From Chromatiales bacterium (GTDB lineage Bacteria; Pseudomonadota; Gammaproteobacteria; UBA6429; Thiohalophilaceae), in NCBI GenBank assembly GCA_026984045.1, contig JALSSV010000056.1, positions 1 through 51,205 of the forward strand: a DNA stretch of 51,205 bases, in the 5' to 3' direction. Numbering within the stretch: position 1 is the stretch's first letter; each line of letters opens with the position of its first letter. A model generated the notes under the pieces. The model was not told where the DNA came from. It saw nothing but the letters and a program-made list of their open reading frames with translations, and ran no database searches. Position numbers and translations under genes: made by a program. This document shows, piece after piece, positions 8,664-18,112 of this stretch.

Positions 8664-8755
8664 CGACAAGGCTCCTGCATCACGCACCGGCACGGATTCT
8701 CCCGCCGGGTGTCTTGTGTCAGAATGGGTCCACACCGTCATGGATTCAAGCCTGC

Positions 8756-10333
8756 ATGCCCCGACACCGCAAACCGGCCCGGCAGCCCACCGCAAACGGC
8801 CACCCCGATCAACTGCGCCTGCGGCGGGTAGCCATCGACACCTATCACGAGAACGTCGCCTTCCTGCACCGTGACTGCGCCCTGTACCGGGCCGAGGGCT
8901 TCCAGGCCCTGAGCAAGGTGGAGATCCAGGCCAACGGCACGCGGATCTACGCGGTGCTCAACATCGTCGACGATGCGGGCATCGTCACCCCGGACGAGCT
9001 GGGCCTTTCCGAACAGGCCTTCGAGCAGCTCGGCCAGCAGGCCGGGCACAAGGTGCGCATCGCCCATACGGAGCCGCCCCACTCCATGGAGGCCGTGCGC
9101 CGCAAGATCAGCGGCGAGCGGCTGGATCTGAAGGACTTCCGCGCCATCACCCGCGACATCGTCGCCAACCGCTATTCCAAGATGGAGATGGCCGCCTTCC
9201 TGGTTTCCTCGGCCCAGTCGGGGCTGGACCGCGAGGAGATCCTCTCCCTCACCCGGGCCATGACCGAAACCGGCGAACGCCTGCGCTGGGACGAGACCCT
9301 GGTGGCCGACAAGCACTGCATCGGCGGCATCCCCGGCAACCGCACCACCATGCTGGTGGTGCCCATCGTCGCCGCCCACGGCCTGCTGATTCCCAAGACC
9401 TCGAGCCGCGCCATCACCTCCCCCGCCGGCACCGCCGACACCATGAGCGTGCTGGCGCGGGTGGATCTCACCCCCGAAGAGATGCACGAGGTGGTGAAGA
9501 AGACCCACGCCTGCCTGGCCTGGGGCGGCAATGCGCGGCTGGCGCCGGCCGACGATATCCTGATCTCGGTAGAACGGCCCCTGGGCATCGACTCGGAAGG
9601 CCAGATGATCGCCTCGATCCTGTCCAAGAAACTGGCCGCCGGCTCCACCCACCTGCTGCTGGACATCCCCGTGGGCCCCACCGCCAAGGTGCGGCACATG
9701 AATCAGGCCTTGCGCCTGCGCAAGCTGTTCGAGTTCACCGGCGACCGGCTGGGCATCCACCTGGAGGTGGTGATCTCCGACGGCAGCCAGCCCATCGGGC
9801 GCGGCATCGGCCCGGCCCTGGAGGCCCGCGACGTGATGCAGGTGCTGGAAAACGATCGCAACGCCCCGGACGACCTGCGCCAGAAGGCCCTCTACCTGGC
9901 CGGCCGTGTCCTCGAGTTCGATCCGGACGTGCGCGGCGGCCAGGGTTATCATCTGGCCCGCGACATCCTCGAAAGCGGCCGCGCCCTGCGCAAGATGCAG
10001 CAGATCATCGAGGCTCAGGGCCCGGCGAAACCGATCCCGCCCGAGGCCCCCCTGAACATGGAAGTCACGGCCGACGCCGACGGCTACGTGACCGCCATCG
10101 ACAACTACCAGATGGCCCGCATCGCCCGCCTGGCGGGCGCCCCCATGGACCCCAACGCCGGCGTGGATCTGTACAAGAAACTGGGCGATCGGGTGGAAAA
10201 GGGCGAACCCCTGTACCGCATCCAGGCCGAGTTTCCCGCCGACTTCCGATTCGCCCGCAACCTCGCCGAACGGGACAAGGGCTTTCGCATCGGCACCGAG
10301 AGCGAGATCACCCGGAGCTACCTGGAGATATGA
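8756..10333 (+). CDS. Type 2 (archaeal-type) thymidine phosphorylase / AMP phosphorylase homologue
   Basis: 525 residues. It has the extra N-terminal domain of the long archaeal-type phosphorylases ([20 protein letters not shown]), then the glycosyltransferase family 3-like core: [20 protein letters not shown] and [20 protein letters not shown] (phosphate/nucleoside site), and the pyrimidine-nucleoside-phosphorylase C-terminal domain ([20 protein letters not shown]). Database entries call bacterial members putative thymidine phosphorylase; archaeal relatives phosphorolyse AMP to ribose-1,5-bisphosphate. The start at 8756 ([10 protein letters not shown]) is the first ATG before the conserved region; the frame is open further upstream. 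Its stop overlaps the next start (ATGA), tying it to a PRPP-synthetase-like protein and supporting a role in nucleotide ribose salvage. Substrate is unproven. Confidence 0.92.
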   Translation: MPRHRKPARQPTANGHPDQLRLRRVAIDTYHENVAFLHRDCALYRAEGFQALSKVEIQANGTRIYAVLNIVDDAGIVTPDELGLSEQAFEQLGQQAGHKVRIAHTEPPHSMEAVRRKISGERLDLKDFRAITRDIVANRYSKMEMAAFLVSSAQSGLDREEILSLTRAMTETGERLRWDETLVADKHCIGGIPGNRTTMLVVPIVAAHGLLIPKTSSRAITSPAGTADTMSVLARVDLTPEEMHEVVKKTHACLAWGGNARLAPADDILISVERPLGIDSEGQMIASILSKKLAAGSTHLLLDIPVGPTAKVRHMNQALRLRKLFEFTGDRLGIHLEVVISDGSQPIGRGIGPALEARDVMQVLENDRNAPDDLRQKALYLAGRVLEFDPDVRGGQGYHLARDILESGRALRKMQQIIEAQGPAKPIPPEAPLNMEVTADADGYVTAIDNYQMARIARLAGAPMDPNAGVDLYKKLGDRVEKGEPLYRIQAEFPADFRFARNLAERDKGFRIGTESEITRSYLEI

Positions 10334-11214
10334 GCGCCCTGGTCATCGCCCCGCCCGGCTACCGGCCTGCGGCAGAACGGCTCGCGGCGGCGCTTGGCCT
10401 GTCCTTCCAGGCCATGGCCGTGCATCACTTCCCCGACGGGGAGAGCAAGGTCACCGTACCTGCCTCGCCGCCGCAGACCGTAATCCTCTGCCAGAGCCTC
10501 GACCGGCCCAACGACAAGCTGGTGGAACTGCTGCTGGCCAGCGCCACCCTGCGTGAACTCGGCACCCGCCGTCTGCTGCTGGTGGCCCCCTACCTGTGCT
10601 ACATGCGCCAGGACAAGGCCTTCCATCCGGGCGAGGCGGTCAGCCAGCGCATCGTGGGCCGCCACCTGGCCGGGCTCGTCGACGGCCTGATCACGATGGA
10701 CGCCCATCTGCACCGGATCCACGATCTGCGCGAGGCGGTTCCCCTGGAAACGGCCATCAATCTTTCCGCGGCCCCGACCCTGGGCCGGTTTCTCGCCCGG
10801 CAGGCGCTGGAACGGCCGCTGCTGCTCGGGCCCGACGCCGAATCGGCCCAGTGGGTGGAACAGGTGGCCGAAGCCGGCGGCTTCGAATACGCCGTGGCTA
10901 CCAAGGACCGCCTCGGCGATCGGCAGGTTCGGATCCACCTGCCCAGTGTAGACCTGCATGGGCGCTGCGTGGTGCTGGTGGACGACGTGCTCAGCTCCGG
11001 TCTGACCCTCGCCATGGCCGCCCGCCAGGCGAAGGCCGCCGGCGCCACCTGCCTGCATGCCCTGGTCACCCATGCCCTGTTCGCCGAGGGTGCCGAGAGC
11101 GCCCTGCGGGAGGCCGGCGTGGAACGGATCTGGAGCACGGACGCCATTCCCCATCCCAGCAATGCCGTGTTCCTGGCGGAGCTGCTGGCCGACGCCGTGC
11201 GCCCGCTGCTGTGA
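10330..11214 (+). CDS. PRPP synthetase-like protein (ribose-phosphate pyrophosphokinase family)
   Basis: 294 residues, shorter than housekeeping Prs (about 315). Recognisable family blocks: [56 protein letters not shown], and the PRPP-binding loop [15 protein letters not shown]. Compared with classical Prs, the HxD/DxH metal segment and regulatory flag regions are altered, so this is a divergent paralogue rather than the housekeeping enzyme. It overlaps the thymidine/AMP phosphorylase gene by 4 bp. A plausible but untested role is making PRPP from the sugar phosphate released by that phosphorylase. Confidence 0.88.
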   Translation: MSALVIAPPGYRPAAERLAAALGLSFQAMAVHHFPDGESKVTVPASPPQTVILCQSLDRPNDKLVELLLASATLRELGTRRLLLVAPYLCYMRQDKAFHPGEAVSQRIVGRHLAGLVDGLITMDAHLHRIHDLREAVPLETAINLSAAPTLGRFLARQALERPLLLGPDAESAQWVEQVAEAGGFEYAVATKDRLGDRQVRIHLPSVDLHGRCVVLVDDVLSSGLTLAMAARQAKAAGATCLHALVTHALFAEGAESALREAGVERIWSTDAIPHPSNAVFLAELLADAVRPLL

Positions 11215-11224
11215 GGAGACAGCC

Positions 11225-11884
11225 ATGCCCGTGAAGCCCCTGCACTTCGTCGTTCTGGCCTTCCTGCTGGTGTTTCTGTTCGTGCTCCTGCAGCTGCAGG
11301 TGCTGGGCCTGGTGCTGGACAAGCTGGGCCTCTCCCCGCAAGGCGCCGCCAGCCTGCTGCTGGCCACCCTGATCGGCAGCCTGATCAACCTGCCGCTGTT
11401 CAAGATCCACGGCGATCCCCGGGAAGCCGAGCCGCCGCCGGAACTGCCGCCCTGGATCCTCGCCCACGTACGCCCCTACACCGGCGAGACGGTGATCGCC
11501 GTCAACGTGGGCGGCGCGGTGGTGCCGGTGGCCTTCAGCCTCTACCTGCTGGCGACCCAGGCGTTGCCGCTGGGCGACGTGCTCCTGGCCATCGCCGTGG
11601 TCGCGGCCGTCAGCTACGCCTTCAGCCAGCCCATCAAGGGCATGGGGATCGGCATGCCGCTGCTGCTGGCGCCCCTGGTCACCGCCTTCACCGCCCTCGT
11701 CCTCTCGCCGGACAATCCGGCCCCGCTGGCCTACGTGAGCGGCACTCTGGGCGTGCTGATTGGCGCCGATCTGCTGCACCTGAAGGACATTCCCCGGCTG
11801 GCCACCCCCATCGCCTCCATCGGCGGCGCCGGCACCTTCGACGGCATCTTCTTCACCGGCATCCTGGCGGTGCTGCTCACATGA
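11225..11884 (+). CDS. DUF1614 integral membrane protein
   Basis: 219 residues, very hydrophobic, with about six membrane helices (for example VVLAFLLVFLFVLLQLQVLG near the N-terminus). The DUF1614 features are NLPLFKI, VNVGGAVVPVAFSLYLL, FSQPIKGMGIGMP and a C-terminal IGGAGTFDGIFFTGILAVLL with conserved glycines and an Asp. AGGAGACAGCC precedes the ATG at 11225, and its stop overlaps the following SDR gene (ATGA). Function is unknown; its position in the phosphorylase operon suggests transport or membrane sensing of a nucleoside or sugar, which is only a guess. Confidence 0.88.
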   Translation: MPVKPLHFVVLAFLLVFLFVLLQLQVLGLVLDKLGLSPQGAASLLLATLIGSLINLPLFKIHGDPREAEPPPELPPWILAHVRPYTGETVIAVNVGGAVVPVAFSLYLLATQALPLGDVLLAIAVVAAVSYAFSQPIKGMGIGMPLLLAPLVTAFTALVLSPDNPAPLAYVSGTLGVLIGADLLHLKDIPRLATPIASIGGAGTFDGIFFTGILAVLLT

Positions 11885-12717
11885 ACGAACGCCCGGCGCG
11901 CAGCGTGCTCATCACCGGCTGCTCCAGCGGTATCGGCCGCTGCGCGGCCGACGGGCTGCACCGGCGGGGTTACCGGGTCTTCGCCACCGCGCGCCGGGCC
12001 GAAGACGTGGCCGCGCTCGCCGCGGACGGCTTCGAGGCCCTGCGCCTGGATCTGGACGACAGCGATTCGATCCGCGAGGCGGTGGACGAGATCCTGCTGC
12101 GCACCACCGGCACCCTCTATGGCCTGTTCAACAACGGCGCGTACGGCCAACCTGGCGCCGTGGAAGATTTGAAACGCCACGTGCTGCGCGCCCAGTTCGA
12201 GACCAACCTGTTCGGCACCCTGGAGCTGACCAACCGCCTCATTCCGGTGATGCGCCGCCAGGGATTCGGCCGAATCATCATGAACAGCTCGGTGCTGGGC
12301 TTTGCCGCCATGCCCATGCGCGGCGCCTACAACGCCAGCAAGTTCGCTCTGGAGGGCATCAGCGACACCCTGCGCCAGGAACTGCACGGCACCGGCATCC
12401 ACATCTGCCTGGTGGAACCGGGCCCCATCGAGAGCCGCTTCCGGGCCAACAGCCTGCAGAAGTTCATCGAGAACATCGACATCGACGCCAGCGTGTACCG
12501 CGAAGCGTACCTGCGCACCCTCAAGCGCCTCAAGACCGAAGGCCCCGCCGTGCCCTTCACCCTGGGACCGGAAGCGGTGCTGAAAAAGGTGATCCACGCC
12601 CTGGAGAGCCGCCGCCCGAAGCCGCGCTATTACGTCACCGTCCCGACATATCTTTTCGGTTATCTGAGACGGGTGCTCTCCACCCGGGCGATGGACGCGA
12701 TCTTGCGCCGGGTGTGA
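11881..12717 (+). CDS. Short-chain dehydrogenase/reductase (classical SDR)
   Basis: 278 residues. Rossmann motif VLITGCSSGIGR (TGxxxGIG), NNGAYG in place of NNAG, the catalytic serine in IIMNSSVLGF, and YNASKF (YxxxK) are present, so the active site is complete. The cofactor-binding ATARRAEDV with Arg after beta-2 suggests NADP(H). The C-terminal extension (RFRANSLQKFIENIDIDASV) resembles members acting on lipids or steroids, but the substrate is unknown. It is the last gene of the four-gene phosphorylase operon and overlaps the DUF1614 gene by 4 bp. Confidence 0.93.
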   Translation: MNERPARSVLITGCSSGIGRCAADGLHRRGYRVFATARRAEDVAALAADGFEALRLDLDDSDSIREAVDEILLRTTGTLYGLFNNGAYGQPGAVEDLKRHVLRAQFETNLFGTLELTNRLIPVMRRQGFGRIIMNSSVLGFAAMPMRGAYNASKFALEGISDTLRQELHGTGIHICLVEPGPIESRFRANSLQKFIENIDIDASVYREAYLRTLKRLKTEGPAVPFTLGPEAVLKKVIHALESRRPKPRYYVTVPTYLFGYLRRVLSTRAMDAILRRV

Positions 12718-12770
12718 GCAGAGAAGCCTGCTCATGGTCCTGGCCACCTTCCCTGTGCTAAAACGACACC

Positions 12771-13403
12771 ATGACTGATGCCGCAGCCACGACGGAATCC
12801 GCCCCCCAACTCGAACAACAGAGCCTGTTCGCCGGCAAACGCCAGTTCACCCTGAAAAACGACCGTTACCTGTTCATCGACGTCACGGCCCTCGGGCGGC
12901 GGCTGCACTACGAACTGGACGTGCTGGCCCTCGATCCTCGTCCCCGATTCCGGCTGATCGTGGCCTGGCGCTGGATCCTGGTGGCCGCCCTGGTGCTGGC
13001 CCTGGAATACCCGGTACTGCGCTATCTGCTGCCGAACCTGGACCCGGAAGGCCGCTACGCCCTGACCGTGATCGTGGTGTTCGCCCTGCTGGCCTTCATC
13101 TTCATCGTGCTGGCCTTCGCCCTCTCCTTCCGCGAGACCGTGTTCGTCAGCCGCCACGCCCGCTACCCCCTGGTGCATCTGCTGCACAACCGGCCCGACC
13201 GCGCCCGCTTCCGCGACTTCGTGCAACGCCTGCGAACCGCCATCGAACAGGCCGGCGAACAGGCAGGGCTGAACCGTCAGCAGTGGCTGGCCGGCGAGGT
13301 CAAGACCCTGCGCCGCCTGAGCGGCAAGGGCGTGCTGCGTCCCGGGGAATACGAACGGCTGCGCACAAGGCTCATGAAGATGACGGATGAGAAAGCGGGC
13401 TGA
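12771..13403 (+). CDS. Hypothetical membrane protein with two central helices
   Basis: 210 residues. A soluble N-terminus (LFAGKRQFTLKNDRYLFIDV) is followed by two adjacent membrane helices (FRLIVAWRWILVAALVLALE and LTVIVVFALLAFIFIVLAFA) and a soluble C-terminal region rich in Arg/Leu, ending LMKMTDEKAG. The pattern resembles a PH-like or signalling domain on each side of a hairpin membrane anchor. I recognise no named family. The start at 12771 gives MTDAAATTES; the gene lies 53 bp after the SDR gene and converges on ygiQ. Confidence 0.75.
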   Translation: MTDAAATTESAPQLEQQSLFAGKRQFTLKNDRYLFIDVTALGRRLHYELDVLALDPRPRFRLIVAWRWILVAALVLALEYPVLRYLLPNLDPEGRYALTVIVVFALLAFIFIVLAFALSFRETVFVSRHARYPLVHLLHNRPDRARFRDFVQRLRTAIEQAGEQAGLNRQQWLAGEVKTLRRLSGKGVLRPGEYERLRTRLMKMTDEKAG

Positions 13404-13446
13404 ACCGTATGCGTGATACCGTCCTACGGGCCCACGCCACGGCGGT

Positions 13447-15531
13447 TCAGGCGCGCCGCGCGGGGCGGTTTCGCCCTGACGCGGCACGGCGACGGGACTT
13501 GCCCGGCTGCCAGCGGGGTACCAGGTGGTGCTTGCCGTTGCCGATCAGATCGGCCCGGCCCATGCGCTTCAAGGCATCGCGCAGCAGGGGCCAGTTCTCG
13601 GGATCGTGATAGCGCAGGAAGGCCTTGTGCAGACGCCGCCGGCGGGCGCCGCGCACCACGGCCACCTTTTCGGATTTGCGACCCACCTTGCGCAACGGAT
13701 TGCGGCCGGTGTGATACATGGCCGAGGCGATGGCCAGGGGGGTGGGCAGGAAGGCCTGAACCTGATCCGGGCGGAAATCGTTGCGCTTGAGCCAGAGGGC
13801 GAGGTTGAGCATGTCCTCGTCGGTGGTGCCGGGGTGGGCGGAGATGAAATAGGGGATCAGGTACTGTTCCTTGCCGGCTTCCTTCGAGAAGCGGTCGAAC
13901 ATTTCCCTGAAGGTATCGTAGGTGCCGATGCCCGGCTTCATCATCTTCGACAACGGGCCCGCTTCGGTGTGCTCGGGCGCGATCTTGAGATAGCCGCCCA
14001 CGTGGTGGGTGACCAGCTCCTTGACGTATTCGGGTGAGCGCACGGCCAGGTCGTAGCGCAGGCCGGAGGCGATACTGATCTTCTTGATCCCCGGCAGAGC
14101 ACGCGCACGGCGGTAGAGGCGGATCAGATGCGCATGATCGGTATTCAGGTTCTTGCAGATCCCGGGATAGACGCAGGAGAGGCGGCGGCAGGCGCTTTCG
14201 ATCTCGCGGCTCTTGCAGGCCAGGCGGTACATGTTGGCGGTGGGGCCGCCGAGATCGGAGATCTGGCCGGTGAAGTCGGGCTGGGTGTCGCGGAGGATTT
14301 CGATCTCGCGGATCACCGAATCCTCGGAGCGGCTCTGGATGATCCGGCCTTCGTGCTCGGTGATGGAGCAGAAGGTGCAGCCGCCGAAACAGCCGCGCAT
14401 GATGTTGATGGAGAAGCGGATCATCTCCCAGGCGGGGATGCGGGCGTCGCCGTAGGCCGGATGGGGGCGGCGGGTATAGGGCAATTCGTAGAGGCGATCC
14501 AGTTCCTTCGTGCGCAGGGGGATCGGTGGCGGGTTGAGCCACACCAGGCGGTTGCCGTGGGCCTGCACCAAGGCGCGGGCATTGCCGGGATTGGTCTCCA
14601 GGTGGAAGACGCGGGAGGCGTGGGCGTAGAGAACCGGATCGGCCTTCACCTGTTCGTAGGATGGCAGGCGCAGCACGGTTTTCTCCCGCGGCAGGCGCCG
14701 TTTCGGTTCGAAGCGCACCACGGTCTCTCCCCCCTCTGACGATCCTTTCGCGCAGGGTTCGGCGGCATAGGGATCGGGCTTCGGCTCCAGGCGGCCGGGG
14801 GTGTCCACGTCGCTGGAGTCGATCACCTGCCAATCGTCGGGGATGGCACGGGTCATGAAAGCGGTGCCGCGCACGTCGCGGATCGTGTCGATGGCCTCGC
14901 CCCGGCCGAGGCGGTGGGCGATCTCGACGATGGCGCGCTCGGCATTGCCGTAAACCAGCAGATCCGCCTTGCTGTCGGGCAGGATGGAACGGCGCACCTT
15001 GTCGGACCAGTAGTCGTAATGGGCGATGCGCCGCAGGCTGGCCTCGATGCCGCCGATCACGATGGGCACGCCCTTGAAGGCCTCGCGCACCCGCTGGCTG
15101 TAGACCACCACAGAGCGATCGGGCCGCCGCCCGCCCTCCCCGTTCGGCGTGTAGGCATCGTCCCGCCGGATGCGCCGATCCGAGGTATAGCGATTGACCA
15201 TGGAATCCATGTTGCCGGCGGTGATGCCGAAGAACAGGCTGGGCCGCCCCAGCTTCTCGAAGTCGGCCGTCGAGCGCCAGTCGGGCTGGGCGATGATCCC
15301 CACCCGAAAACCCTGCGCCTCCAGCAGCCGCCCGATCAGCGCCATGCCGAAGCTGGGATGATCCACGTAGGCATCCCCGGTGACCAGAATGATGTCGCAA
15401 CGGTCCCAGCCCAGCTCGTCCATCTCCGCCCGCGACATGGGCAACACCGGCGCCGTGCCGAAACGGTGGGCCCAGTAGGGGCGGTAGGAGAAGAGATCGG
15501 GGGCTTGTCGGGGCATCTGGAAAACCGGCAC
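13447..15531 (-). CDS. ygiQ: YgiQ-family radical SAM protein
   Basis: About 694 residues (689 if ATG at 15516 is used instead of GTG at 15531). The N-terminal YgiQ domain is unmistakable ([20 protein letters not shown], then [20 protein letters not shown]). The radical SAM cluster motif is [16 protein letters not shown] (CxxxCxxC), which should hold a [4Fe-4S] cluster. Later blocks ([33 protein letters not shown]) match the family. The C-terminus is short and basic. The physiological reaction is unknown. A standalone gene, converging on the membrane-protein gene 43 bp away; upstream is the palindromic element at 15590-15728. Confidence 0.95.
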   Translation of the reverse strand: MPVFQMPRQAPDLFSYRPYWAHRFGTAPVLPMSRAEMDELGWDRCDIILVTGDAYVDHPSFGMALIGRLLEAQGFRVGIIAQPDWRSTADFEKLGRPSLFFGITAGNMDSMVNRYTSDRRIRRDDAYTPNGEGGRRPDRSVVVYSQRVREAFKGVPIVIGGIEASLRRIAHYDYWSDKVRRSILPDSKADLLVYGNAERAIVEIAHRLGRGEAIDTIRDVRGTAFMTRAIPDDWQVIDSSDVDTPGRLEPKPDPYAAEPCAKGSSEGGETVVRFEPKRRLPREKTVLRLPSYEQVKADPVLYAHASRVFHLETNPGNARALVQAHGNRLVWLNPPPIPLRTKELDRLYELPYTRRPHPAYGDARIPAWEMIRFSINIMRGCFGGCTFCSITEHEGRIIQSRSEDSVIREIEILRDTQPDFTGQISDLGGPTANMYRLACKSREIESACRRLSCVYPGICKNLNTDHAHLIRLYRRARALPGIKKISIASGLRYDLAVRSPEYVKELVTHHVGGYLKIAPEHTEAGPLSKMMKPGIGTYDTFREMFDRFSKEAGKEQYLIPYFISAHPGTTDEDMLNLALWLKRNDFRPDQVQAFLPTPLAIASAMYHTGRNPLRKVGRKSEKVAVVRGARRRRLHKAFLRYHDPENWPLLRDALKRMGRADLIGNGKHHLVPRWQPGKSRRRAASGRNRPARRA

Positions 15532-15589
15532 GCACGAGAGGATTGGGCAATTCTACCGCAAGCGACCTCGATCAGGGTGGGTGGAAAGG

Positions 15590-15728
15590 ACGCAGAGGGC
15601 GCAGAGGCGCAGAGGGCACGGAGTTTTTAGACGAGGTGTTTTTCGATGCGAGAACCGTTGAGTAAAAAAATCCGTTTTTTTCTCATCACAGAGCCTCTGT
15701 GATCTCTGCGCCTCTGCGCCCTCTGCGT
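15590..15728. repeat. Palindromic GCAGAGG element
   Basis: ACGCAGAGGGCGCAGAGGCG plus CAGAG (15590-15614) is repeated exactly in reverse complement at 15704-15728. Between the 25-bp arms are an A-run/T-run pair (near 15664-15680) and a small hairpin TCACAGA-GCC-TCTGTGA (15686-15702). The arms are themselves made of the short word GCAGAGGC/G. From memory, this GCAGAGG word occurs in intergenic palindromes of many unrelated bacteria. It fills the 216-bp gap between the start of ygiQ and the end of yadH. Confidence 0.8.
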
Positions 15729-15747
15729 TACTTCCACCGCATCCCAG

Positions 15748-16521
15748 TCAATGCCGCAGCCCCACCCCCTTGCGCAGCAGGTGGAGGCTGAAGGCGGAGA
15801 GGACGATGACGAAGCCGATGATGATGGCGAAGGCCAGGCGCACGTCGATGTCGGAGACGCCGAGCATGGCGTAGCGCATGGCGTTGATCATGTAGAGGAT
15901 GGGGTTGGCCAGGGAGACTTTCTGCCAGAACGCGGGCAGCATGTCGATGGAGTAGAAGATCCCGCCCAGATAGATGAGCGGGGTGAGGACGAAGGTGGGG
16001 ATGATCGAGATGTCGTCGAAGGTCCTGGCGTAGATGGCGTTGATGAAGCCGCCCAGGGAGAAGAGCATGGCGGTGAGGAACACCACCAGGAACAGGGCCA
16101 GCGGATGATGGACCTGGAAGGGCGCGAAGAACATGGCCACCAGGCTGACCACGATGCCCACCACCAGCCCGCGGGCGATTCCGCCGGCCACGTAGCCGGC
16201 CAGGATCAGGGCATTGGGCATGGGCGAGACCAGCAGCTCCTCGATGAAATGGGCGAACTTGGACATGAAGAACGACGACACCACGTTGGCATAGGCGTTG
16301 TTGATGATGGCCATGAGAATGATCCCCGGCACGATGTAGTCCATGTAGCTCACGCCGTGGATGTCGGAGAGCTGGGCGCCGATCAGTCGGCCGAAGATGA
16401 TGAAGTACAGGCCCATGGTCACCGCCGCGGGCACCACGGTCTGTACCCAGATCCGCAGAAAGCGCAGGATCTCGCGGATCAGGATGGTGCGAAAGGCCAC
16501 CCATTGCTGTTGCGGCGTCAT
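15748..16521 (-). CDS. yadH: ABC-2 type exporter permease (YadH-like)
   Basis: 257 residues with six predicted membrane helices (for example IPTFVLTPLIYLGGIFYSID, the ABC-2 signature region). Sequence blocks such as GVSYMDYIVPGIILMAIINN and SPMPNALILAGYVAGG match YadH. It is the membrane half of an exporter whose ATPase is the gene upstream; start (MTPQQQW) and upstream stop overlap by 4 bp. YadGH transporters are of unknown substrate, related to polysaccharide or drug efflux permeases. The chosen start at 16521 leaves out a longer open frame that would overlap yadG. Confidence 0.95.
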   Translation of the reverse strand: MTPQQQWVAFRTILIREILRFLRIWVQTVVPAAVTMGLYFIIFGRLIGAQLSDIHGVSYMDYIVPGIILMAIINNAYANVVSSFFMSKFAHFIEELLVSPMPNALILAGYVAGGIARGLVVGIVVSLVAMFFAPFQVHHPLALFLVVFLTAMLFSLGGFINAIYARTFDDISIIPTFVLTPLIYLGGIFYSIDMLPAFWQKVSLANPILYMINAMRYAMLGVSDIDVRLAFAIIIGFVIVLSAFSLHLLRKGVGLRH

Positions 16522-17441
16522 GCGGCGTCGTCCTCCCGCACCAGGCGCATGAACAGCTCCTCGAGCCGGTTGGTCTTGTTGCGCAGGCTCATCACTTCGA
16601 TGCCGTGGCGGGACAGTTCGGCGAACAGATCGTTGAGGTTGCGGTCCCGCTGGATATCGACGCACAGGGTCACCGGATCCACTTGGCAGATATGATAGCC
16701 CTCGATCGGCGGCAGGCTTTCCAGCGGCCGGCGCAGGTTGAGAATGAAGCTCTCCACGTGCAGCTTGGTGAGCAGTTCCTGCATGTTGGTGTGCTCGATG
16801 AGCTGCCCCTCGTTGATGATGGCGATGTGCCGGCAGAGGTTCTCGGCTTCCTCCAGGTAATGGGTGGTGAGGATGATGGTGGTGCCTTCGTCGTTGATCC
16901 GCTCGAGGAATTCCCACATGGAACGGCGGATTTCGATGTCCACGCCGGCGGTGGGCTCGTCGAGGATCAGCAGCTTCGGTTCGTGTACCAGGGCCCGGGC
17001 GATCATCAGCCGCCGCTTCATGCCGCCCGAGAGGTTGCGGGCCATGCCCCGGCGCTTGTCCCACAGGCCGAGCTGCTGCACGTAGTGCTCGGCCCGCTCC
17101 AGCGCCTCGCGCCGGGGAATGCCGTAGAACCCCGCCTGGTTGATGACGATCTCGATCACCGGCTCGAACTGGTTGAAGTTGAATTCCTGGGGCACCAGCC
17201 CGATGCAGCTCTTGGCGGCGTTCTTGTCGGTATCGATGTCGTGGCCGAACACCTTCACCGTGCCGGCGGTCTTGTTGATCAGCGAACAGATGATGCCGAT
17301 GGCCGTGGACTTGCCCGCGCCATTGGGGCCCAGCAGGGCGAAGAAGTCCCCCGCCGCCACGTGCAGATCGATCCCCTTGAGCGCCTCGGCGCCATTGGGA
17401 TAGGTCTTGCGCAGGTTGCGGATTTCCAGGGCGTGGGTCAT
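16518..17441 (-). CDS. yadG: ABC transporter ATP-binding protein (YadG-like)
   Basis: 307 residues. Walker A is LGPNGAGKST, the signature LSGGMKRRL, Walker B LLILDEPTAGVD, and the switch histidine sits in IILTTHYLEEAE. The C-terminal extension after the ATPase core (LHVESFILNLRRPLESLPPI) is as in YadG. It should form a dimer energising the adjacent YadH permease. The start MTHALEIRNLRKTY at 17441 is the family start; an upstream in-frame extension is not supported. The 206-bp gap before it holds the promoter and a 7-bp hairpin (17499-17515). Confidence 0.96.
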   Translation of the reverse strand: MTHALEIRNLRKTYPNGAEALKGIDLHVAAGDFFALLGPNGAGKSTAIGIICSLINKTAGTVKVFGHDIDTDKNAAKSCIGLVPQEFNFNQFEPVIEIVINQAGFYGIPRREALERAEHYVQQLGLWDKRRGMARNLSGGMKRRLMIARALVHEPKLLILDEPTAGVDIEIRRSMWEFLERINDEGTTIILTTHYLEEAENLCRHIAIINEGQLIEHTNMQELLTKLHVESFILNLRRPLESLPPIEGYHICQVDPVTLCVDIQRDRNLNDLFAELSRHGIEVMSLRNKTNRLEELFMRLVREDDAA

Positions 17442-17647
17442 GGCAGACGATCCGGCGGAAAAGAGCCGTATCTTAGCAAATTCCGGGTTCCGGCATCGCC
17501 CTGCCGCTGGCAGGGTCATGCAAGCCTGAAGGACGGTTTCCCGGAATGGTTTTCACTCCGTTGAGGCACAGCCTGCAAACCGGGGCAAAAAGCTGTTGCG
17601 AACCTCCGAACATCGTCTGTTTATCCGGTATTTGGCACGCCCGATGC

Positions 17648-18022
17648 TCAGGCAATCGTGGGATACAACCACAGAAACAGCGCACCCAGTCCCAGCATCA
17701 GCAATACCCCCAGCATGATACCCAACTGATAGAGAAAAAGTTGGGCAGCCACCAGTCCGTTGCCTATCGAACGGCCATCGCCACGGCTGTCAGCCGTGGC
17801 GGCCAGCAGTCCCAGCACCAGAACCAGTGCCGCGCCCGCCAAGACCAGCAGCGATGCCCAGATCCCGGCGAAGGCCAGTGCAGCCAGCCCGGCCAACCAC
17901 AGCCCAAGGTAGGGGATCAGCAACAACAATCGTGTTCGGGTATCCAGCCTTTCGAAGAAGGCGAATTGCAGCGCGGCGAAGACCGGCACGAGAAAAAGGA
18001 CAAGTGGACGGATGAGTTCCAT
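17648..18022 (-). CDS. Small integral membrane protein, unknown
   Basis: 124 residues, nearly all hydrophobic: LIRPLVLFLVPVFAALQFAF, a long LLLLIPYLGLWLAGLAALAF stretch, a third helix ending LVLVLGLLAA, then a short polar loop (DSRGDGRSIGNG) and a final helix (GIMLGVLLMLGLGALFLWLY). Four membrane spans in all. ATG at 18022 is chosen because GGAGG lies 6 bases upstream; a GTG two codons earlier is less likely. I recognise no family. It stands between purL and yadG on the same strand. Confidence 0.7.
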   Translation of the reverse strand: MELIRPLVLFLVPVFAALQFAFFERLDTRTRLLLLIPYLGLWLAGLAALAFAGIWASLLVLAGAALVLVLGLLAATADSRGDGRSIGNGLVAAQLFLYQLGIMLGVLLMLGLGALFLWLYPTIA

Positions 18023-18088
18023 GTGCACCTCCCTGTGTTCAAATGATCGATGTCTGCCGTCGCCACTCGGCCCTCGTCACCCGTCCCT

Positions 18089-18112
18089 GTCGCTGCGCGC
18101 TGGCGCAGCGAC
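18089..18112 (-). terminator. Hairpin at the end of purL
   Basis: GTCGCTGCGC (18089-18098) and GCGCAGCGAC (18103-18112) form a perfect 10-bp stem with loop GCTG, touching the purL stop codon. No T-run follows on the minus strand, so it is a candidate pause or mRNA 3-prime stabiliser rather than a textbook terminator. Confidence 0.4.
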
